The notes beneath the pieces were generated by a model. The model saw only the letters and a list, made by a program, of their open reading frames with translations, had not been told where the DNA came from and ran no database searches. This document shows, piece after piece, positions 9,551-17,265 of a stretch of DNA of 64,000 bases (within the stretch, counting starts at the first letter, position 1; each line of letters begins with the position of its first letter). The DNA lies in the NCBI GenBank assembly GCA_028707275.1, contig JAQTUP010000004.1, forward strand, positions 124,001 through 188,000, read 5' to 3'. Both the position numbers and the translations under genes were made by a program. Source of the DNA: Gallionella sp. (lineage in GTDB: Bacteria > Pseudomonadota > Gammaproteobacteria > Burkholderiales > Gallionellaceae).

Positions 9551-9949
9551 ATGATCAATCCCTTCGATTTGGAAAAAAAGCGCGAACTGTGGTTTACAAC
9601 CGCCGAGCAGCTGGATCGCGCGCTGGAAATACTGAGCGGACTGCCCAATCTGACCGCTGAACGCACGGCAAAAGCACAGGTACTGGAAATCTGCTACAAC
9701 CTGAACGACTACACGCTGGCAGGACTGGAGCACGCACTCGAACAGGAAGGATTCCATCTTGATCACAGTTTTTTGCATCATGTCAGCCGCAACATCATTT
9801 ACTACTGTGAAGACACCTCGCGACACAACATGGAAATCCGCAGCCATGCGACCAAAATGAATGAAAAGGATGTTTTTGTCGAGGTTTGCGGGCAACATTC
9901 GCACAAGGAACACGCCAGCAAACCGCCCGAACTGCGCGAGTTCGAATAG
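9551..9949 (+). CDS. Conserved hypothetical protein, 132 aa
   Basis: I do not recognise a named family. The protein is soluble, with no signal peptide, helical and charged, and has the His-rich tail QHSHKEHASK. A strong ribosome site (AGGAGAACGAC) precedes the ATG. It lies 24 bp after ctpA and 9 bp before the moeB-like gene, so it is probably cotranscribed with both. Gene order and composition match the housekeeping surroundings, which suggests a genuine lineage-specific gene. Confidence 0.75.
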   Translation: MINPFDLEKKRELWFTTAEQLDRALEILSGLPNLTAERTAKAQVLEICYNLNDYTLAGLEHALEQEGFHLDHSFLHHVSRNIIYYCEDTSRHNMEIRSHATKMNEKDVFVEVCGQHSHKEHASKPPELREFE

Positions 9950-9958
9950 ACTCGACCC

Positions 9959-10714
9959 ATGAATGATTTGCAACTCCAACGCTATGGCCGACACATCCTG
10001 CTCGATGAAATAGGGATTGAAGGACAACAAAGCTTACTGGAAGCTCATGTTTTAATCATAGGCATGGGTGGCTTGGGTTCGCCCGCAGCGCTGTATCTGG
10101 CCGCCAGCGGAGTAGGTAAATTAACCCTGTGCGACGGCGACATCGTAGATCTCTCCAACTTGCAACGCCAGATTGCACACCGCACCACGACCATAGGACA
10201 AACCAAGGTCAGCTCGGCTAAAGCCGCGATCATGGACATCAACCCCGAAATCAATTGCATGGAAGTACCGCTGCGAGCCGACAGCGCCGCGCTGGCCAAA
10301 CTGGTGGCAGCCGCCGATGTGGTGCTCGATTGCTCCGACAACTTTACCACACGCTATGCCATCAACCGCGCCTGCCTTGCGCACCATAAACCGTTGGTCT
10401 CGGGTGCGGCTATACTCTTTTCCGGACAGGCATCGGTATTCGACTTCAGGCAGCCGGAGGCAGCCTGTTACAACTGCCTGTTCCCGGAGGATGCTGAATC
10501 GGAAGAGCTGCGTTGTGCCACAACGGGGATCTTCGCGCCCCTGACGGGCATTGTCGGGGCGATACAGGCAGCGGAAACACTCAAATTGCTGTCGGGCATC
10601 AACAGGGGGTTGCGCGGCAAGCTGTTAACCATAGACGCGCTCGATATGAATATCAAACAGAGCGCCTTTCAAAAGGATCCGGATTGCCCGGTCTGTTCAG
10701 GCAGGCAAAGCTGA
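9959..10714 (+). CDS. moeB: MoeB/ThiF/HesA-type sulfur-carrier adenylyltransferase
   Basis: A 251-residue E1-like enzyme that adenylates the C-terminal glycine of a ubiquitin-like sulfur carrier such as MoaD or ThiS. Visible are the nucleotide-binding loop GMGGLGSPAALYLAASGVG, the Asp after the second strand (LCDGDIVDLSNLQRQ), the catalytic Asp region (VLDCSDNFTTRYAIN) and two CxxC zinc pairs (CYNC near residue 170, CPVC near the end). There is no C-terminal rhodanese domain, so it is MoeB or HesA rather than MOCS3. The window encodes molybdenum enzymes (SoeA), but the exact carrier partner is not visible. Confidence 0.88.
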   Translation: MNDLQLQRYGRHILLDEIGIEGQQSLLEAHVLIIGMGGLGSPAALYLAASGVGKLTLCDGDIVDLSNLQRQIAHRTTTIGQTKVSSAKAAIMDINPEINCMEVPLRADSAALAKLVAAADVVLDCSDNFTTRYAINRACLAHHKPLVSGAAILFSGQASVFDFRQPEAACYNCLFPEDAESEELRCATTGIFAPLTGIVGAIQAAETLKLLSGINRGLRGKLLTIDALDMNIKQSAFQKDPDCPVCSGRQS

Positions 10715-10810
10715 ATCCAGCTCATCACTTCAGCCCGGAAAAACAGCTGTCCGCACGCCGACGAACAGGACTTGTCCGATGCGCGGTTGGTTCCCGGCCA
10801 CAAGCGCCCG

Positions 10811-11335
10811 TCAGGGCGCATTTCGTCCCCGCGCAAGAAGGAATACAGACAGAACGCAACAGGCGGGAAGCCAAACCCACAGCAGTTCTGACCTGGCCAC
10901 GGCAAGCCCGGCCGGACCGAAGAGTCGGCGCAAGCTCAGGGGTGCGACTTGAATGACCTGCTCGGAGAGGAAGAACCGTTGATCGGAGAATGGCCACAGA
11001 TAAGCGACACCCAAGCCACCGTTGGTCAGCATGTCGAGAAGTCCGTGAGAGGCTGCGGCTACGGACACGAAGACAAAGGCGGCAAGCCGCCGGGTCTTGA
11101 GCCTGCAGGCAAACAGGGCGGCAAGAACACCGAGAAGGGCGGCAAACAGAAGGGAATGAGAGAAGCCCCGATGGCCCAGCTGATCGGAATAGGCAACGCC
11201 CAGACGGAAAGCGAGCACGTCGAGATCGGGTAGCGCGCAAGCCGCTAAACCGGCAAAAAGCAGGCGACGTGAAACGATGTTGCACCCCAGGCCCAGGGCA
11301 AGAGGTACGGCGGCATGAGAAATGATGGTCGGCAT
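10811..11335 (-). CDS. Membrane-bound metal-dependent hydrolase (YdjM/DUF457 type)
   Basis: About 174 residues, starting MPTIISHAAVPLALGLGC. The early His, the PDLD motif (ALPDLDVLAF), HRGFSHS and the SHGLLDMLTNGG motif are the hallmarks of the YdjM/DUF457 membrane-bound metal-dependent hydrolases. There are about four membrane helices. An upstream in-frame ATG at 11398 would add 21 atypical residues, so I prefer 11335. The substrate of this family is unknown in general. It lies convergent to moeB and beside a second hydrolase of related architecture. Confidence 0.8.
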   Translation of the reverse strand: MPTIISHAAVPLALGLGCNIVSRRLLFAGLAACALPDLDVLAFRLGVAYSDQLGHRGFSHSLLFAALLGVLAALFACRLKTRRLAAFVFVSVAAASHGLLDMLTNGGLGVAYLWPFSDQRFFLSEQVIQVAPLSLRRLFGPAGLAVARSELLWVWLPACCVLSVFLLARGRNAP

Positions 11336-11401
11336 CGCTAAGCACCGTGTTTGAATTTGCGACTTGAAAAGTTGCACTTCAGAGTTGAATCGCCACATCA
11401 G

Positions 11402-11887
11402 TTAATCTTTAAGCTTGTGGAAATCTGCCTGCGGAAACCTGACTGGTTTTGGGCCATGATTTTTTGCTCTGACAACCACAGTATGAGCCAGCTTGTCATG
11501 CCACCCCTGCTTTCTACTGTCAAAACCGACCCAAAACAGCCCAAGCCCCAGCGGAATTATCGAAACAAAATATCCCAGGTATCGCCCGACACTTTGGCCT
11601 AGAGAGAGATTTCCCCCGGAGTCAGCATCCAGCACGCGGAGTGACAAAGCCGCTTTCCCCGGTGTGGCTTGCCTTTGCGTCCAGAACCAAACTACCGCAA
11701 CAGCCGGAAGTATCCACGAAATCAAAAAGTCAGCAGGCCCGGCAATAAGCTTTTCGGAGTCAAAATACTTCCAGCCATATATGGAAACAAGAAGCGGGAA
11801 GGTGATGACCATGATCAGCAATGTGTCGATCATAGTTGCCCCCACCCTTACCCAGAAACCTGCGTATTCAACATCTGATTCGTTCAT
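11402..11887 (-). CDS. RDD-family membrane protein
   Basis: About 161 residues. The start at 11887 (MNESDVEYAGFWVRVGATMI) is favoured by GGGAG five bases upstream. The RVGATMIDTLLI stretch carries the Arg and Asp that name the RDD family, and TPGKAALSLRVLDADSGG with GQSVGRYLGYFVS completes the signature. Three membrane helices are expected. Function is unknown; family members have been linked to ion or small-solute transport. Confidence 0.85.
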   Translation of the reverse strand: MNESDVEYAGFWVRVGATMIDTLLIMVITFPLLVSIYGWKYFDSEKLIAGPADFLISWILPAVAVVWFWTQRQATPGKAALSLRVLDADSGGNLSLGQSVGRYLGYFVSIIPLGLGLFWVGFDSRKQGWHDKLAHTVVVRAKNHGPKPVRFPQADFHKLKD

Positions 11888-11975
11888 AAAAACTCCCATT
11901 GAAAGCCTGACGTTCAAAATAAGGGGCTGCGCGCTGTTGCGCAGTCCTTCCCGACTGCCGGATTGGAGCACATCC

Positions 11976-12464
11976 TCATTGCCGTGCCTCCCGGCGAATG
12001 CCCGATACGACGAAGCCCACCGCGCCCGCAGCAAGACACGACCAGTGCAAGGTGCCGAGCGATACAAGTCCCAGGAGCGGGTTGCCGTCACTGAGCGGTG
12101 CAAATGGCCGAATGTCACTGTGCATGATACTGTCAAACACGATATGGGAATAGCTGCCCAGAGCCGCCCCGAAAACTACCTGGCGAAGGGTAAGTTGCTT
12201 CCAGCCGGACATGTTTGGCAACGCTACAACCGATGCCAGCCTCAGCGTGCCCATGAACAGCGCAACGGTCAGCAACAGAATGACAGACGCGCCAATATAG
12301 GTGTGAAAGAAGCGATGCAATGGAAACTGCTCAGTTGCCATGAAATACAGCGGCTCCATGTCGATGATGACATTCGCAGCACAGAACGCCAGGAAGCTGA
12401 CATGCCTGGGCGCTGCCGCATGGAGCGCTGCACCGGGGCCAAAGTGAAAGGGAGTGAAGGGCAT
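11976..12464 (-). CDS. Membrane-bound metal-dependent hydrolase-like protein (DUF4184-like)
   Basis: A 162-residue membrane protein that opens MPFTPFHFGPGAALHAAAP. It carries a metal-site-like pattern (NVIIDMEPLYFM, HRFFHTYIGA, GSYSHIVFDSIMHSDIRPF), which places it near the same YdjM/DUF4184 group as the gene at 10811-11335. There are about four membrane helices. The two hydrolase-like genes and the RDD gene between them share a strand and may have one shared job in the envelope, but nothing in the sequence identifies a substrate. Confidence 0.75.
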   Translation of the reverse strand: MPFTPFHFGPGAALHAAAPRHVSFLAFCAANVIIDMEPLYFMATEQFPLHRFFHTYIGASVILLLTVALFMGTLRLASVVALPNMSGWKQLTLRQVVFGAALGSYSHIVFDSIMHSDIRPFAPLSDGNPLLGLVSLGTLHWSCLAAGAVGFVVSGIRREARQ

Positions 12465-12537
12465 GTGCCGTGGGCTCTGACATTAAGTTGGGAGGCGTGC
12501 CGCTTTTCGAGCAGCTCGCTCAAACGTAAGACTGAGA

Positions 12538-12819
12538 CTATAGTACACCACGCTCTATCTCCTTCAGATAGATAAAGTCGGGAGCTTTTACACCAGCTTT
12601 TTTTCTGATTTCAACCAATTCAGGGGACTCGAAGAAGCGCCGGGCATTATCCAGTGATGACCACTCTGAAAAGTGGACAATGTTGTTTGCGTCGTTGTCG
12701 TAATGCAGTAGCTGGTAGCTGATTTCTCCGGCACGCTTTCTTATATCCGCCGCTTGATCAAATATTGCTTTCCATGCGGGGTAAGTTTCGACCTCGTGAA
12801 TGATTAAAACATGTTGCAT
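12538..12819 (-). CDS. Small ferredoxin-fold (antibiotic biosynthesis monooxygenase-like) protein
   Basis: This 93-residue protein starts MQHVLIIHEVETYPAWKAIF and contains the VHFSEWSSLDNARRFFESPE pattern of dimeric alpha-beta barrel proteins of the ABM type. Such proteins bind small ligands or act as cofactor-free oxygenases. No catalytic residue can be assigned. It lies 38 bp downstream of the cupin gene on the same strand and may be cotranscribed with it. Confidence 0.7.
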   Translation of the reverse strand: MQHVLIIHEVETYPAWKAIFDQAADIRKRAGEISYQLLHYDNDANNIVHFSEWSSLDNARRFFESPELVEIRKKAGVKAPDFIYLKEIERGVL

Positions 12820-12857
12820 GCAAACTCCAATAGCGAGTTGTCGGATTAATGCCGTCT

Positions 12858-13337
12858 TTAATACGGCGAACCATCTTTGTGTGTAAACAGCCAGTTACCA
12901 TCGACGAAAGCTGCCTGCAAGTCATCGTCAGGGTATACGGCAGAATCTCCTGCGCTGCGGTCGCCAACCTCAAGGTAATGCACGTCTTCATTTGTACGAT
13001 TAAGCAACTGGTGCGCATTGCCCGTACCCGCTTTGAATCCCGCACACATGCCAGGAGAGAGTTGCGTTTCACCGGCATCGGTGACTAGCACAGGATGCCC
13101 GTGCAATATGTAGATGAACTCGTCTTGCTTTGAATGGGCATGTCGCAGGGCTGAACCAGCACCGGGCAAAAGTTTCGTCAGGTTTATCCCGAAATTCGAA
13201 AGACCAAACAAGTCGCCTAGGGGGCGCTTCTCTCGCCCCGCCATTCGGGAAGCGAACGGTTCCGGATAAGTCGAGGGTTTTGTCCGTAGTGCAACCTGTG
13301 TTGCCATAACGGCTACGGGAATATATTGACCGTTCAT
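12858..13337 (-). CDS. Cupin-domain protein
   Basis: About 159 residues if it starts at MNGQYIPVAV (13337). A longer in-frame start at 13388 adds 17 unconvincing residues. The cupin barrel is clear: GSALRHAHSKQDEFIYILHG is motif 1 with two His and the Glu, and GTGNAHQLLNRT is motif 2 with the last His. A metal site is therefore intact. The protein resembles uncharacterised single-domain cupins that bind sugars or act as small dioxygenases or isomerases. The substrate is not predictable. Confidence 0.8.
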   Translation of the reverse strand: MNGQYIPVAVMATQVALRTKPSTYPEPFASRMAGREKRPLGDLFGLSNFGINLTKLLPGAGSALRHAHSKQDEFIYILHGHPVLVTDAGETQLSPGMCAGFKAGTGNAHQLLNRTNEDVHYLEVGDRSAGDSAVYPDDDLQAAFVDGNWLFTHKDGSPY

Positions 13338-13388
13338 AGTGTGCTCTGATGCATTGACCGCTGAGGAAAAATGACCATAACTATTCAA

Positions 13389-13749
13389 ATATATGCAGGG
13401 GCGTGTGCTGTATAAGCCGCCCCTGCTATGCTACAAGCAACTGATTTAACATGAGTATAAGTTTAACATGTCAAACCCGCCTGCGTCTTATTTCCTTTTG
13501 CGGCAAGTGGGATTGCGTTATAGCAATTTCAGGTATTGACATCACGGCTTTTAACACATGTCACGACCTCTGTTCAACCGTGAACAAGCTAATCAAGGGA
13601 GTGAGTGCGAACACAACGGTGCCTTGATGCCCAAAGTGGCTTTTTAAAATATTCGGGGGGCGGGGGGTTAGCTCTGGAGGCGGGGGCGGATTGGGAAGAT
13701 ATTTGCATAGCGTTTGAGAGGTTAATCGGGCCTGCCGCAGGCAGGGCTC
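13389..13749. other. Non-coding stretch before the cassette array
   Basis: No convincing gene. The stretch is AT-rich at its left, with a G-run near 13655-13669. A weak pair of core-like heptamers (GTTCAAC at 13571, GTTAGCT at 13667) could be a decayed attC, but the inner stem is poor. Confidence 0.4.
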
Positions 13750-13812
13750 GTCCAACAAACGGGTCATGTCGTGGCTCGCTCCGCGATCACGACCTAACAT
13801 TATGCGTTAGCG
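13750..13812 (-). other. attC recombination site A
   Basis: A 63-bp site bounded by GTCCAAC (left) and GTTAGCG (right; a one-base deviation from GTTRRRY). Inside is the hairpin GTCGTG...CACGAC around TCGC-TCC-GCGA. The toxin gene's stop codon (13807-13809) lies in the right core. The site is nearly identical to site B at 14591, implying that the two cassettes were captured by the same integron type. Confidence 0.8.
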
Positions 13813-14103
13813 GGTTTTTGGCCAGCGACTTGGATTATGGGCATCATGCAACACAGCCAAAACATGTACGAGATTACCCCGCACCGCATAAAACAACCCG
13901 TAAGGGAATCGAGGAAGGAGAGTCCGGCGAACGCTGGGAATGATCTCGGCATAAAGCAGAGGTGCTTGCTCCAGGCGTTTTAGCTGTAACTCCATTGCTG
14001 CGATGAACTCCTCACCGAGTCCCGGACTTTGCAATTCGTACCACTCTTGAGCTTCGCCAATTTCACGCAACGCTCGCGCAGAGAATTTTAAGCGGAACGC
14101 CAT
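13807..14103 (-). CDS. RelE/ParE-family toxin
   Basis: A 98-residue toxin with the family pattern MAFRLKFSARALREIGEAQEWYE at the start (residues 1-23) and LLPRFPYGLFYAVRGNLVHVLAVLHDAHNP at the end. ParE members poison gyrase; RelE members cut ribosome-bound mRNA. The sequence is closer to ParE-like RelE proteins, and I cannot tell which activity applies. It overlaps the antitoxin gene by 16 bp. Being the last gene before attC A, it is part of a cassette, a common way for integrons to stabilise arrays. Confidence 0.9.
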   Translation of the reverse strand: MAFRLKFSARALREIGEAQEWYELQSPGLGEEFIAAMELQLKRLEQAPLLYAEIIPSVRRTLLPRFPYGLFYAVRGNLVHVLAVLHDAHNPSRWPKTR

Positions 14104-14321
14104 GAGCCATCTTTAAGTCGTGATTTCACCTGATCCCAGGAAAACCCAGCTTCCGGGTTTGCCTCGAACTCCTCAAGACGCGCTACAAGTTCAGTCTTTG
14201 ACGCAGGCGAAATTCCTACCGCTTCAGGAACTGCTGCAACGCTGTCCCAGATAAGCTCAACAAGACGAATGCGTTCCTGTACCGGGAGCTGAAGAATGTC
14301 GGCAATAGAGATAGTGTTCAT
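14088..14321 (-). CDS. Antitoxin, addiction-module component
   Basis: A 77-residue acidic protein of the addiction-module antitoxin type usually paired with RelE/ParE toxins (family opening ...ILQLPVQERIRLVELIWDS, ending GFSWDQVKSRL). It would neutralise the toxin encoded directly downstream and bind its own promoter. The 270 bp upstream, up to attC B, have no gene and probably hold that promoter, as toxin-antitoxin cassettes are known to carry their own. Confidence 0.9.
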   Translation of the reverse strand: MNTISIADILQLPVQERIRLVELIWDSVAAVPEAVGISPASKTELVARLEEFEANPEAGFSWDQVKSRLKDGSWRSA

Positions 14322-14590
14322 GGCTGGTATTGTAACCTTTTTCGGAAAACACGCTAACGTGGAAGCAAGGCGCGGCGCTTTGCGGCATCGCTCTCTAATG
14401 AAAGGTCATGCTGTTTTTTCATTTGTAATCATGCGTATGAAAAATAGTGGCATCAGGCAAAGTCCCCGTTTTCTCGAAAGCACAGGGCAATTCAGCATAA
14501 AATATTGGAATGTTAGAACTGACCCTGACCGTGCGACCCTGACCCCGGTGCCGTTTCCGTAACAAGGTTCACAGCAGACTTGCCGGGCTT

Positions 14591-14653
14591 GTCCAACAAA
14601 CGGTTCAGATTGTGGCTCGCTCCGCGATCACGACATAACCTTATGCGTTAGGT
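14591..14653 (-). other. attC recombination site B
   Basis: A 63-bp site bounded by GTCCAAC and GTTAGGT, both perfect core consensus. The hairpin arms match site A almost base for base. The stop codon of the 86-aa membrane-protein cassette lies inside the right core (14648-14650). Confidence 0.88.
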
Positions 14654-14908
14654 TGTTTTTTGTTCCTCACGATACCTCCTGTTTGCGTCTCTTATGAGAC
14701 TGAACAAGCAATAAACAAAAAATGCAAAAAACATAAGTGCAAATATTGCGGCACCACCAGCCCATAAGCCTGCTCTCTCAGGCGGCCACCGATCAGGCTC
14801 GGCTGCGCTGAGCCAAGCGTAAAAAATGAAATTTACTCCGGCGTAGCCTGCAGCAGGCAAAGAAAAGATCAGCCCAAGCCAAGTGAGAAACTTTCTACGT
14901 TTTGTCAT
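14648..14908 (-). CDS. Small membrane protein, cassette-encoded
   Basis: An 86-residue protein of unknown function with two membrane helices (about residues 8-28 and 43-68). It starts MTKRRKFLTWLG at the ATG at 14908; a TTG two codons upstream is also open. The gene fills its cassette between attC C and attC B, which is typical. The tail is charged (RDANRRYREEQKTT). Confidence 0.7.
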   Translation of the reverse strand: MTKRRKFLTWLGLIFSLPAAGYAGVNFIFYAWLSAAEPDRWPPERAGLWAGGAAIFALMFFAFFVYCLFSLIRDANRRYREEQKTT

Positions 14909-14912
14909 GAGC

Positions 14913-14977
14913 AACCTAATGTTTGAGCTCAGGGCGCGGCCCGTCAGGGCCGTCGACCCTCCAGCGAATTGTTAGAT
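14913..14977 (-). other. attC-like recombination site C
   Basis: The right core GTTAGAT (14971-14977) matches consensus; the left core (AAC at 14913) is degenerate. Between them lies a strong GC hairpin (GGGCGCGGCCCGTCAGGGCCGTCGACCC region). The gene at 14944-15594 ends within this site. Confidence 0.6.
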
Positions 14978-15594
14978 TTTTCCTCTACGAGAGTTAATTC
15001 GGCTTTTGCTTCCGCGAGTATCTCAACGTAGGCATAGTCAACATTTTGGACCGCCGAGCCAAGGAATTCAGCGTGGTGGGAACTGAATTCTGCCGCCTCC
15101 CAATAGTCTCCTATTAGCTTACGGAGAATATTCAAGGATCTTTCCGAAAGAAAAACCGCCGCCGGCCCTACAAGCTCCTGTATTTTCTGGTACGCAGCGT
15201 GGCCTTGCCCCGTGAGCTTTTGGTAATGCGGCTGCTCTGGAATTGAGCTGTTGTATTCAGATCCAGGCTCCATGTAGTAGTTGTTGCGGTCGGTTAGCGA
15301 TATATGCAGCCTCGTAAGCTCCGATAGAAGATCCAAGTAGAACTGCTCGCGTCTTGACCAGTTTTGCTGCCTGAGCCAGTGGCTTGATGACAGCTCGTTG
15401 CGTATTGACTCAGTTTCTCTGGTTGATTTTCGCAACTGTTCTAGAAGGTGATCAAAGTCTTCCCTCGTTGCCAGATTTCTTGCCTTCTCTGACATGTAGC
15501 TTGAGATGAAGCTTTTGAACACGAGCACAACAACGCCGCCGCCCAACAGCCCGGCAACGATTAGTTCTATGCCTCTTTGTAGGATTTGCTCCAC
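14944..15594 (-). CDS. Membrane-anchored coiled-coil protein, cassette-encoded
   Basis: A 216-residue protein. One N-terminal membrane helix (about residues 10-30) is followed by a soluble, largely helical domain with heptad character between about 40 and 90 (RKSTRETESIRNELSSSHW). No family is recognised. Its 3' end reaches into the attC stem, and the start (ATG at 15594) lies about 20 bp from the next core, as in cassettes. Many integron cassettes encode such small membrane-tethered proteins of unknown role, some with phage-defence activity; that is only a possibility here. Confidence 0.65.
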   Translation of the reverse strand: MEQILQRGIELIVAGLLGGGVVVLVFKSFISSYMSEKARNLATREDFDHLLEQLRKSTRETESIRNELSSSHWLRQQNWSRREQFYLDLLSELTRLHISLTDRNNYYMEPGSEYNSSIPEQPHYQKLTGQGHAAYQKIQELVGPAAVFLSERSLNILRKLIGDYWEAAEFSSHHAEFLGSAVQNVDYAYVEILAEAKAELTLVEEKSNNSLEGRRP

Positions 15595-15623
15595 TGCCCT
15601 ACCTCCGAGAAAAATCTAACGAC

Positions 15624-16390
15624 GCTGTAGAAAAACCCGATTCTGAAAACCTGTTTCAGCATTGGGTGGATTTTTTTCAAACCAGACCGTCTTTTTCATT
15701 TTCGGCGTCCTGTTTTTATAAAATATTTTCATTGCAAACTTGCCTGATCAGGCAAGTCAGTTTTACGCGGTACAAGGCGAGAAAGCCCTTTTTCTGTCTT
15801 TTTATCTCGCATAACCATGATTCGCCAGCTTCTCGATGTTATGCATCATGCAGTACAACTTCCATTGTCCATCCACCTTGGTTTTTCCGCGTAGCGTAAA
15901 GCGGTGCAGACGTTTGTTGCCGCGCAGGTTGCCAAACACTGGCTCCACCGTTTGGCGACCAACTCGCCCATATTTGAGACGAAGGCGGCGAGTGTAGTGA
16001 AGTGCGGTTGGCTATCGCCCGAGACCGCGATAAACAGCACGTTCTCGCGGCAGGCGGCTTCGATTTTGCGGCTGTGGATGATGCCGCGACTGTAGGCTAA
16101 CAGGATGATTTTGATGAGCACTGCCGGGTCGTAAGCCGATGCGCCTTCGACGTCATTCTTGTAGCGTGCATGAAAGGCGGAAAGATCAAGTTCACTATCG
16201 ACAAGGTGGCATAACGCGTATTCAAAACTACCTGGAATAACTTGCCGATCAAAGTCGACCGGCAGTAGTTTTAAGCCTTTGTGTATCGGTTTGAACCGTG
16301 CCATGTCGCCTCCACCTTTGTTTTATCGCGCAGTGAAATTATGGCAGATCACGGGGCGATTTTCTGGGGAAATTTGGGTTTTTCTACAGC
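15624..16390 (-). mobile_element. Decayed IS1182-like insertion sequence
   Basis: Perfect 15-bp terminal inverted repeats (GCTGTAGAAAAACCC at 15624-15638, its complement at 16376-16390) bound a 767-bp element. Members of this group are usually about 1.6-1.8 kb, so more than half has been lost. No clear target duplication is visible. The insertion point lies inside an attC site. Confidence 0.85.
15802..16304 (-). pseudogene. IS1182/IS5-superfamily transposase, internally deleted
   Basis: The N-terminal part is intact from MARFKPIHKGLKLLPVDFD to about residue 103 (GDSQPHFTTLAAFVS). The sequence then joins, in another frame, the family's C-terminal end (EPVFGNLRGNKRLHRFTLRG ... MMHNIEKLANHGYAR) with its stop at 15802. 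The middle, including most of the DDE catalytic core, is missing. The element cannot move by itself. Confidence 0.88.
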
Positions 16391-16443
16391 CTCAACGTAA
16401 AAGTAAGGGGCGCGCCGAAGGCGCGTCCCGCTTGACTGCTGGG

Positions 16444-16683
16444 TTAGCTTGATCGACCTGAACCTTGGCAACAGCCGCACGGCGAGCCACCCGGAAGAGC
16501 TGAAATTGTATTGGCTCGCGCTTCAAATGCCATGCTTTCAGTTACTAGCCGACGCTTTTTACGCTCAATGGTTACTGTAAATATCTCTTCGTCATTGCCT
16601 CTTAATTGAAATGACTTCTTGTATTCAGGCATATTTGTCTTTGACAACTCCTGAATTGCGAGTTTGATTTTATCGTCAATCAT
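16444..16683 (-). CDS. Hypothetical protein, 79 aa, cassette-encoded
   Basis: A small soluble protein of unknown function with a good ribosome site (AAGGAGAT six bases before ATG). The C-terminal third (ISALPGGSPCGCCQGSGRSS) has a Cys-rich GCC motif and reads like translated attC-adjacent sequence. It shares a cassette with the 149-aa gene, from which it is separated by 17 bp without an attC between them. Confidence 0.6.
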   Translation of the reverse strand: MIDDKIKLAIQELSKTNMPEYKKSFQLRGNDEEIFTVTIERKKRRLVTESMAFEARANTISALPGGSPCGCCQGSGRSS

Positions 16684-16700
16684 TTAAATCTCCTTTGTGT

Positions 16701-17150
16701 TTAAATTTTCCCAACTCGGTCTTGATTGAGCAATTCGGAATTCAATGAATTAAAAAACTGAACCGCCGCCCGGTTTTGCTTTAATAAATCTTTTCCGTCA
16801 AAACTAATACCAGGCAAGGTGGCGCATTTCTCTATCGTTGAATAGTGCTCCATAAATTGATCTTTGAATGTTCTGCGAATAATCATTTCATCAATCATGC
16901 CGCCTTCACAGCACAGTGCCACCAGTTCAAGCGTATTTACAACTTTGATCACGTCTGGTGTTATTGGATTCTTTGGGTCGATTTTTTTTAGCGTTGACAT
17001 GTATTCCCAAAGAGGCAATAGCAATTGGCGCTGGGCGAGCAATTTCTGGTTCTCGTGAACTTTGTAGGCGACAAATATTCCCGCCAATGTAGCAAGGCCG
17101 GACAAAAAAGCTCCTATTGCGGCAATTATATTTATGGTGTTTCCTTCCAT
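16701..17150 (-). CDS. Small single-pass membrane protein, cassette-encoded
   Basis: A 149-residue protein starting MEGNTINIIAAIGAFLSGLA. The ATG at 17150 is preceded by an ideal AGGAGGTGA, whereas the ATG at 17180 is not. One membrane helix spans about residues 7-29, followed by a helical cytosolic domain (HENQKLLAQRQLLLPLWEYM) of a kind often seen in uncharacterised DUF4760-like proteins. Function unknown. It is the first cassette gene after attC E. Confidence 0.65.
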   Translation of the reverse strand: MEGNTINIIAAIGAFLSGLATLAGIFVAYKVHENQKLLAQRQLLLPLWEYMSTLKKIDPKNPITPDVIKVVNTLELVALCCEGGMIDEMIIRRTFKDQFMEHYSTIEKCATLPGISFDGKDLLKQNRAAVQFFNSLNSELLNQDRVGKI

Positions 17151-17181
17151 TGGTAATTCACCTCCTGTGGTTAATGTCAAA

Positions 17182-17265
17182 AGCTAACGAATAGCGTTTA
17201 TCTGCCGCGCAGCGCAGTTTGAACATGGCGATGAACTCATACGCGGCAGATAAACCTTGTTGGAC
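17182..17265 (-). other. attC recombination site E
   Basis: An 84-bp site from AGCTAAC to GTTGGAC with a long stem, GTTTATCTGCCGCG pairing with CGCGGCAGATAAAC. It is nearly identical to the attC at 63112-63195, and the similarity continues for over 150 bp beyond the core on the right. Confidence 0.85.

Larger units (their letters stand above)
15614..16449 (-). other. attC site D, split by an IS remnant
   Basis: The left half is ATCTAAC (15614-15620) followed by GAC. The right half resumes after the IS at 16391 and contains the hairpin GGGGCGCGCC-GAA-GGCGCGTCCC, ending in the core GTTAGCT (16443-16449). Removing the 767-bp IS gives a normal site of 69 bp. The stop codon of the 79-aa cassette gene lies in the right core. 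Confidence 0.72.
13750..17265 (-). mobile_element. Integrase-less integron cassette array (CALIN)
   Basis: Five attC-type sites are spaced between short minus-strand genes whose stop codons mostly lie within the right-hand core of the next site, the normal anatomy of gene cassettes. From upstream (right) to downstream (left) the array carries a 149-aa plus 79-aa pair, a 216-aa membrane protein, an 86-aa membrane protein and a toxin-antitoxin pair. No intI gene or promoter Pc was found in the window. The array is therefore a cluster of attC sites lacking an integrase, either a relic or one served in trans. Confidence 0.82.

Noticed and set aside
10725..11345. Second long minus frame over the YdjM-like hydrolase gene
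   Set aside because: Arg/Ser-rich shadow translation; the alternative frame carries the hydrolase motifs.
12758..13078. A 106-codon minus frame over the end of the cupin gene
   Set aside because: It overlaps two better-supported genes and has no recognisable features.
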